A stretch of 64,000 bases of DNA. Source: JABCPE02 sp963516675 (lineage in GTDB: Bacteria; Bacteroidota; Bacteroidia; Flavobacteriales; Weeksellaceae). Within the stretch, counting starts at the first letter, position 1, and the number at the start of each line of letters is the position of its first letter. Location: contig CAUQBH010000005.1 of the NCBI GenBank assembly GCA_963516675.1, forward strand, positions 71,357 to 135,356. Direction: 5' to 3'. This document shows, in pieces, positions 59,139 to 64,000 of this stretch. The position numbers were made by a program, and so were the translations under genes. The notes beneath the pieces were generated by a model. The model saw only the letters and a list, made by a program, of their open reading frames with translations. It did no database searches and was not told the origin of the DNA.

Positions 59139-61481
59139 ATGGTTAGAAAAATTCTAAGCGCAGGTTTCGTATTGGCTTCTATTGGCCTATATGCGCAAGC
59201 TGTGATTACAGGGGAGGTGCATGATACCTCAGGAAATGCTATCCCGAATGTGAAGGTAAGTTTTGAGGGTTCTACAACAGAAACAAATACCGATGACAAA
59301 GGGAAATTTACCATCAATATACCATCCTCAAAGGGAACGCTGACTTTCTCAGCAGAAAATTTTCATCCATTCAGTAGAAGCGTAGGAGCGAATACTCCTG
59401 TAGTCTATGTAGTGATGAAGGAGGGCTCTAAAGAAATACCAGAAGTGGTGATTTCTACACAGAAAAAATTAGAAGTTAATAAATTAAACATAAAGAACCT
59501 AGACGCTCCGATGACTGTAAATGTGCTCAACCGTGCAGTATTACAGAAATGGAATATTAACAATATAGAGGAAGCATCTAAGATGGTTGCTGGGGTAAAT
59601 CCAGTTAAGCAATTTGCTGGTTTCCAGTTCTTTAACATAAGAGGGTTTGATAACTTTGTGGTTCTATATGACGGAATCAGAGACGAAAGACATACGATTA
59701 CTCAGAGTGCTCCTGTTGCCAGCTTTGCCAATGTGGAGAGAGTAGAGTTCTTGAAAGGTCCTTCTGGCGATATGTTTGGACACTCTGCATTGGGGGGAAT
59801 TATTAACATTATTAGAAAAAAGCCAACTTATACTACTCAAGGAGAAGCAAAATTCACCATTGGAAGTTACAATACATATAATGTAGAAATGGGAATAGGA
59901 GGGCCTATTTCTAACAAGCTGAGATACCGTGTAGATGCAGGGTTGATGAATACAGATGGCTTTAAAGGGATAAAAGAAAAGAATTTTAACTCTTCCATCA
60001 TGTTACAATATACGCCAGACCACCAAAATACATTGGAGTTCTTTGCGCAGTATAACAATGACCATTATGGAGCAGATGCTGGTGTTCCCGCAACAAACGA
60101 CGGAAAGCCTTACGACTGGATAAATCCTATGATAAATTTATCTGATAAGCGAGATTATCTAAAGAATGAAAAAAAGGAATTTTATCTGAAATATAAACAT
60201 AGATTTGATTTCGGAGGGGCTCTTGACTATAAACTTTCTTATTTTGATGATTCATTAGATTATTTGATGGATGAAGTTCTTTTTACAGACAAAACAACGA
60301 AAACTTTATCTAGAAAAAATGGACCATACCACTTTAAACATGTTACAAGACCATTAATGAATCAGCTTGATTTTAGTTTTGGGTTTAAAACATGGGACTT
60401 TAAGCATAAAATGATTGTAGGAAATACTTTCTCTTACTTGGATAGAAAAACTTGGAAAGGAACTGTTACAGAGGGGACAAGTGGTCAGAATATTCCTATC
60501 GTAGACCCTGTTCTTGGAATGGGAGAGAGAAGAGTGGATATAGATAGGGTGGTTTCTATGAAAGAAGTGGTTACAGGATTTTATCTTCAAGATTGGATAG
60601 AATTTGCAGATAGATTTAAAGTTTTACTTGGTGGAAGATATGATTATTTTGATGGAATGTATGATGGGGAAAGGTTAATAACTGCACAACCTAACCCTGA
60701 CAAAGGATTTTATCATAATTTTACTTACAGAGCTGCGCTTTCATTCCAGCCAATCAAGAATTTTATGACTATCTATGGGTCTTCTTCTAGTTTCTTCAAA
60801 CCAACTCGTTCTCATGACCATAGAACAGGAAAACTCTTTAAACCAGAGGAAGGAATACAGATAGAAGGAGGTATTAAATTAGAAAAGAAAGACAGACTAA
60901 ATGTTACCATTTCAGGATTCTATATAGAAAAGAAAAACCTTATTGTGGGACACTATGTGAGAAGTCAGGTAGGAAAAGCATATTCTAGAGGTTTTGAAGT
61001 AGATGCAGATGCAGAAATCTTCAAAGGGCTTTATGCTAAGGTAGGTTATGCATTCACAGATGCGTTCCTAGGAATGCAGGAGCCAGAGCCAGGAAAAGCG
61101 GATCTATCTCACAACAAAACTCCATGGACGCCGAAACACTCTTTCAATGCGTGGGCAAACTATGAGCCTCGTACATTTATGAAAGGCTTTGGAATAGGTC
61201 TAGGTGTGTTCTATACTGATAAAACATATAGAACTGAGAAAAATGACCAAATTCTTCCTGCATACACTCTTCTAAATGGAACAATCTATTATCAGGCGAA
61301 GAATAACATCAGAATAGGGCTGAATGTAGAAAATATTTTGAACACAACATATTACAACAACGCCCTTTCTAGCAATGATTTGGATTCTAATAATCCTGCA
61401 GACAAGCCATATCAGGCTACTTTCCAGATTAACCCAGGTAGAAATAGAAATTATAAACTGACGATATCATATTCATTTTAA
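59139..61481 (+). CDS. TonB-dependent siderophore receptor
   Basis: Outer-membrane receptor importing an iron chelate. MVRKILSAGFVLASIGLYAQA is the signal peptide; residues about 22-92 form a carboxypeptidase-regulatory-like beta-sandwich typical of Bacteroidota; the plug (about 105-235) holds VERVEFLKGPSGDMFG and ALGGIINIIRKKP; the rest is a 22-strand barrel ending in aromatic Phe (LTISYSF). The plug pattern is that of ferric-siderophore receptors (FhuA/FhuE-like), not SusC. It follows the ABC genes and precedes its likely energiser. Product 780 residues. Confidence 0.92.
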   Translation: MVRKILSAGFVLASIGLYAQAVITGEVHDTSGNAIPNVKVSFEGSTTETNTDDKGKFTINIPSSKGTLTFSAENFHPFSRSVGANTPVVYVVMKEGSKEIPEVVISTQKKLEVNKLNIKNLDAPMTVNVLNRAVLQKWNINNIEEASKMVAGVNPVKQFAGFQFFNIRGFDNFVVLYDGIRDERHTITQSAPVASFANVERVEFLKGPSGDMFGHSALGGIINIIRKKPTYTTQGEAKFTIGSYNTYNVEMGIGGPISNKLRYRVDAGLMNTDGFKGIKEKNFNSSIMLQYTPDHQNTLEFFAQYNNDHYGADAGVPATNDGKPYDWINPMINLSDKRDYLKNEKKEFYLKYKHRFDFGGALDYKLSYFDDSLDYLMDEVLFTDKTTKTLSRKNGPYHFKHVTRPLMNQLDFSFGFKTWDFKHKMIVGNTFSYLDRKTWKGTVTEGTSGQNIPIVDPVLGMGERRVDIDRVVSMKEVVTGFYLQDWIEFADRFKVLLGGRYDYFDGMYDGERLITAQPNPDKGFYHNFTYRAALSFQPIKNFMTIYGSSSSFFKPTRSHDHRTGKLFKPEEGIQIEGGIKLEKKDRLNVTISGFYIEKKNLIVGHYVRSQVGKAYSRGFEVDADAEIFKGLYAKVGYAFTDAFLGMQEPEPGKADLSHNKTPWTPKHSFNAWANYEPRTFMKGFGIGLGVFYTDKTYRTEKNDQILPAYTLLNGTIYYQAKNNIRIGLNVENILNTTYYNNALSSNDLDSNNPADKPYQATFQINPGRNRNYKLTISYSF

Positions 61482-61499
61482 TAACTAATTTTTATCTAG

Positions 61500-61533
61500 A
61501 AACAGACTATTTTTCGGAATAGTCTGTTTTTTT
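61500..61533 (+). terminator. Terminator after the receptor gene
   Basis: AACAGACTATT at 61501-61511 pairs with AATAGTCTGTT at 61518-61528, followed by seven T residues. Confidence 0.85.
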
Positions 61534-61591
61534 AATTGTATATCGTGATACAAAATAGAGTCATATTAGCGTTATTCAAAGGAAAAACCTT

Positions 61592-61599
61592 TATCTTTG
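61592..61599 (+). promoter_or_regulatory. -7 element of the ExbB-like/TonB-like pair
   Basis: TATCTTTG, 17 bases ahead of the ATG at 61617; the pair therefore has its own promoter downstream of the receptor's terminator. Confidence 0.6.
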
Positions 61600-61616
61600 T
61601 CAAAAATTAAAAATAT

Positions 61617-62249
61617 ATGGAGAAGGGAAATCAAATTTCACTTTGGGAATTGCTCTTTAGCGGACAGATGGTTACTAGTTTTTTTGTGGTGGCTATGTTT
61701 GTTCTTGCAGTGGTCGTTTTGTATTCTTTTTTTGAGAAATATCTATCACTAAAATCGATGGATACAGAGGAAGATGATTTTTTGGATAATATAGCAGACT
61801 GTCTATATGACCACCGCCTAGATTCCGCAAAGGATTTATGCAAAAGGATTTCTTCTCCAGAAGCTAGAATAATAAGAAAAGGACTAGAAAAAATAGACAA
61901 ATCTTCGCTGGAGATGTTTGTCACGATAGTCAATCAGAGAGAAACAGAAATCATCCAACTGCGAAAAAACCTTTTTAAATTCAGCCTTTGGGCGAGGGTG
62001 GTTTTGTTCTTAGGAGTTCTAGGAACGGGCATTTCTATTATTTTCTTTTTTTCAGAAGGTTTTTCAGATTTGTCTGATGAGCGTTTTTATACTTCGTTTT
62101 TCCCAGTGAGCATCGGAGCTATGTTAGGAGGACTTATTTATATATTTAAATTGATTTTAGGTTCACTGACATATAGAATAGAATTGTCACTGAAAATGGG
62201 AGAAAATAAATTTCTGGAAATCATAGAAGAAATCAAAAACATGAACTAA
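61617..62249 (+). CDS. ExbB/TolQ-like proton channel subunit, divergent
   Basis: A 210-residue inner-membrane protein with the ExbB layout: a first membrane helix at about 18-41, a cytoplasmic loop holding the S-P-E-A-R-I-I-R-K-G-L pattern, and two further helices at about 127-148 and 160-185. Helix 2 keeps the G-x-L-G-T core (Thr as in E. coli Thr148), but the Thr of helix 3 (T-A-x-G-L) is replaced by S-I-G-A-M-L-G-G-L. It would power TonB using the proton gradient. The next gene, 1 base away, is TonB-like; no ExbD gene is adjacent. Confidence 0.7.
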   Translation: MEKGNQISLWELLFSGQMVTSFFVVAMFVLAVVVLYSFFEKYLSLKSMDTEEDDFLDNIADCLYDHRLDSAKDLCKRISSPEARIIRKGLEKIDKSSLEMFVTIVNQRETEIIQLRKNLFKFSLWARVVLFLGVLGTGISIIFFFSEGFSDLSDERFYTSFFPVSIGAMLGGLIYIFKLILGSLTYRIELSLKMGENKFLEIIEEIKNMN

Positions 62250-62250
62250 G

Positions 62251-62973
62251 ATGAACAAGGTAAAAAGCATAGGATTGACAGCAGTTATCAGCATTCTATT
62301 TGTAGGAGTGCTGCACATTATCCCTATAAATAAAAAACAAAGAGAAAAAGATAAATTGGCTAAAAATGTTCCGATAGAGGAGGATTTGGAATTCCGAGAT
62401 TCTTTGGCTCAAAACATTTCATTGGATCCGCCTATGGTGGATGAAGTGCAAAATGTACAGCCACTCCCGCCTCAGCCTTCGGAAACTCCTAAAAAACAGG
62501 AAGTTCCTATAGAAAAGCCGGCTGAACCTGTGAAAGAAGAAGTAGCTGTATCAAAAGAACCAGCGGCTAATGAAGAAATAAAAAAAGAAGAGCCGAAGAA
62601 AAAAGATACAAAAAAGGATATCGCTGACGCAAAAACAGCCAAAACAAAAGAAGCCAACGCTAAAAAAGAAGCTGAAGCCAAAAAAGAAGTCGTAAAGGAA
62701 AGCAAAATAGGTGTTGATAGGAAATTGATTTCAGGAATTCCAGGGACTAATAATTATAAAGGAAAACTTCCTGCCCATAGCGTGAAAGAAAAAGGCTCTA
62801 TCACGATTTCTTATGTAGTAGATGCTAATGGAAGGGTGATTTCTGCCCAAAGAGTGGGAGGGCTGAGGTCTCGTAATGCGATAAATAATGCCATCACAAT
62901 GGTCAAAAAACATGTAAAAGCAGAAAAAGGAAAAACACAATCCACAGGAACATATACGATTGAATTTAAATAA
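62251..62973 (+). CDS. TonB-like energy transducer
   Basis: A 240-residue protein anchored by one N-terminal helix (about residues 6-24, with His22 placed like the TonB helix His), then a Pro/Glu and Lys/Ala-rich periplasmic linker (about 60-150), then the TonB C-terminal domain (about 165-240) with the G-S-I-T-I-S-Y-V-V-D-A-N-G-R-V pattern and the V-x-x-A-x-R-V-G-G-L segment. It should contact the TonB box of the receptor encoded upstream. A separate ExbD is lacking nearby. Confidence 0.82.
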   Translation: MNKVKSIGLTAVISILFVGVLHIIPINKKQREKDKLAKNVPIEEDLEFRDSLAQNISLDPPMVDEVQNVQPLPPQPSETPKKQEVPIEKPAEPVKEEVAVSKEPAANEEIKKEEPKKKDTKKDIADAKTAKTKEANAKKEAEAKKEVVKESKIGVDRKLISGIPGTNNYKGKLPAHSVKEKGSITISYVVDANGRVISAQRVGGLRSRNAINNAITMVKKHVKAEKGKTQSTGTYTIEFK

Positions 62974-62997
62974 GCAATGAAAATTGCTTATTTTTTT
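62972..62997 (+). terminator. Terminator after the TonB-like gene
   Basis: AAGCAAT at 62972-62978, overlapping the stop codon, pairs with ATTGCTT at 62983-62989, followed by a T-run. Confidence 0.7.
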
Positions 62998-63012
62998 ATT
63001 TAAAATTAAGGT

Positions 63013-63255
63013 ATGGAAGTAATAATTGAAATAATTATAAAGGAATTTCTTATTGATTTTCTCGGAATTAATACCAGATATTATTTTTTTAGAATCTTTA
63101 AGAAAAATATTAAGAAAGAAAGTCTTTCAGTCAATCAAAATGAGATAGTAAGTGGTTTTGCACAGGGATTTTATAATTTCTTTGTAGGAATTTTCATGTT
63201 TTCATTATTAGTTGCTTTGATGGTCTATTTACTACATATTTTAGGATTATTGTAA
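63013..63255 (+). CDS. Small membrane protein, unknown
   Basis: An 80-residue protein I do not recognise. The N-terminal half is basic and rich in Ile/Phe/Lys (FFRIFKKNIKKE); residues about 48-80 form one strong membrane helix running to the C terminus (VGIFMFSLLVALMVYLLHIL). It lies 16 bases after the TonB-like gene's terminator region and 17 bases before another unknown gene, so the two form a likely pair. Confidence 0.5.
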   Translation: MEVIIEIIIKEFLIDFLGINTRYYFFRIFKKNIKKESLSVNQNEIVSGFAQGFYNFFVGIFMFSLLVALMVYLLHILGLL

Positions 63256-63272
63256 TTTTTTTAAAAAATAAG

Positions 63273-63716
63273 ATGATAATAACAGTAATCGTTAATGATG
63301 ATTTTTCAGTAAATTTCTATAAGGGCGAGGAACTATTTCTTTACATGAAAAGAAAATCTAAATTGGGAAAGCTTATAGGAGAAATATACAATACAAAAGA
63401 TGAACTTCTGCTCAGAGTAGAATCCTTCTTTTGGCTGGGAACGAAAATTACTTATCAGAATTTAGAAAAGCCTTTTTATAGGAAAGCCTATTTTTTCTAC
63501 GAAAGGTTTATAATGAATCAAAAAGACAAAATAGAGTTGTTTTTCTTTTTTGCGTATTATAGAATATATTGGAATAATAAATTTATTGCAGACACGAATG
63601 TTATCTACACATTCAAACATAATCTAAAATTAGAACTTCATTTTAATACAAATGATGAAGAACAGATTTATTATTCCACTATATTTTTCTGTGCGGCCAA
63701 TCTATTTATGAAGTAA
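63273..63716 (+). CDS. Unknown protein
   Basis: A 147-residue, Phe/Tyr/Lys-rich protein with no signal peptide or clear membrane helix; no family recognised. Alternating hydrophobic stretches (LLLRVESFFWLGTKITYQ, KFIADTNVIYTF) suggest a beta-rich fold similar to small tubby/LURP-like barrels, but this is only an impression. It follows the small membrane protein gene by 17 bases. High AT content here and beyond the stop makes it the edge of a poorly conserved region. Confidence 0.45.
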   Translation: MIITVIVNDDFSVNFYKGEELFLYMKRKSKLGKLIGEIYNTKDELLLRVESFFWLGTKITYQNLEKPFYRKAYFFYERFIMNQKDKIELFFFFAYYRIYWNNKFIADTNVIYTFKHNLKLELHFNTNDEEQIYYSTIFFCAANLFMK

Positions 63717-64000
63717 AATATATTCTTTATATTTATATATTATAGTATTATTATACTAGTGAAAATTATTTTTATCAAATTTTATAAAATAATTCTTGCA
63801 AATTTTGGAGCAAAAACCATTCAATATTTCATTTTAAAGTCAAATTTATCGTAATCATATTATATTTTCTAACTAAATTTTATGCTAAAAGGAATGAAAT
63901 AACCAATGAAAAATAAGTTTTTTCAAATTAAAACTAATTTCGCCATAACATTTTCATCTTATAAATCAGCGATTTAGTTAAATTATTGTAAAAAAGTTGA
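63717..64000. other. AT-rich tail of the window without a recognisable gene
   Basis: No open frame of note on either strand. The only structure seen is the short inverted repeat TAGTAT-TATT-ATACTA at 63743-63758, too short to interpret. Confidence 0.5.

Noticed and set aside
63743..63758. Inverted repeat TAGTAT-TATT-ATACTA near the right edge
   Set aside because: Six-base arms in very AT-rich sequence are expected by chance and no gene follows within the window.

Overview
The window is a contiguous piece of an AT-rich chromosome from a member of the Bacteroidota, class Flavobacteriia, most likely the Chryseobacterium/Elizabethkingia/Riemerella group (Weeksellaceae). The evidence is: most non-ribosomal transcription units are preceded by the Bacteroidota -7 element TAnnTTTG (sometimes with a TTTG/TTG about 19-21 nt upstream); start codons follow A-rich stretches rather than Shine-Dalgarno sequences; and the families present (DUF6261-like, DUF4294, DUF4920, DPP5-like S9 peptidase, KISTS-type MetG, zinc-free bL36 and uS14) are typical of that group. 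The genus assignment is inference.

Region 1 (1-13.9 kb): the S10-spc-alpha ribosomal cluster from rplC to rplQ, one strand, 28 genes, including secY, infA, rpmJ and rpoA, ended by a strong hairpin terminator. rpsJ lies beyond the left edge. Four gaps inside the cluster hold RNA-hairpin candidates that may be autoregulatory leaders.

Region 2 (13.9-24.8 kb): a DPP5-like peptidase, thiL, a dCMP deaminase-xerD-Nudix run, and a SulP transporter converging on a four-gene minus-strand operon (CPA1 Na+/H+ antiporter, glycosyltransferase, hexapeptide acyltransferase, beta-carbonic anhydrase). The last two units together suggest bicarbonate and pH homeostasis.

Region 3 (24.9-31.8 kb): a split chaperonin operon, groES - unknown 178-aa protein - aldo/keto reductase - groEL, followed by an accessory patch: a very AT-rich FRG-domain gene, an 83-bp tandem hairpin repeat array, a DUF6261-like gene of visibly higher GC, and a WG-repeat lipoprotein. 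This is the least ordinary part of the window.

Region 4 (31.9-56.2 kb): mostly single-gene units separated by clear terminators: EamA and MFS exporters, M3 and M42 peptidases and a POT peptide transporter (a peptide-based diet), hemerythrin, uvrB, ilvE, mnmD, free-Met-R-sulfoxide reductase, a thioredoxin-fold protein with a DUF4920 partner, OFA-type MFS, YceI, metG, a porin-like barrel, an aspartoacylase-like enzyme with ruvC, and trmB.

Region 5 (56.3-63.0 kb): an iron-chelate uptake locus: lipoprotein binding protein, FecCD permease, ATPase, TonB-dependent receptor, then an ExbB-like and a TonB-like protein with no ExbD between them. Two small unknown genes and 284 bp without a recognisable gene close the window. 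No tRNA, rRNA, insertion sequence, prophage or CRISPR array was seen.
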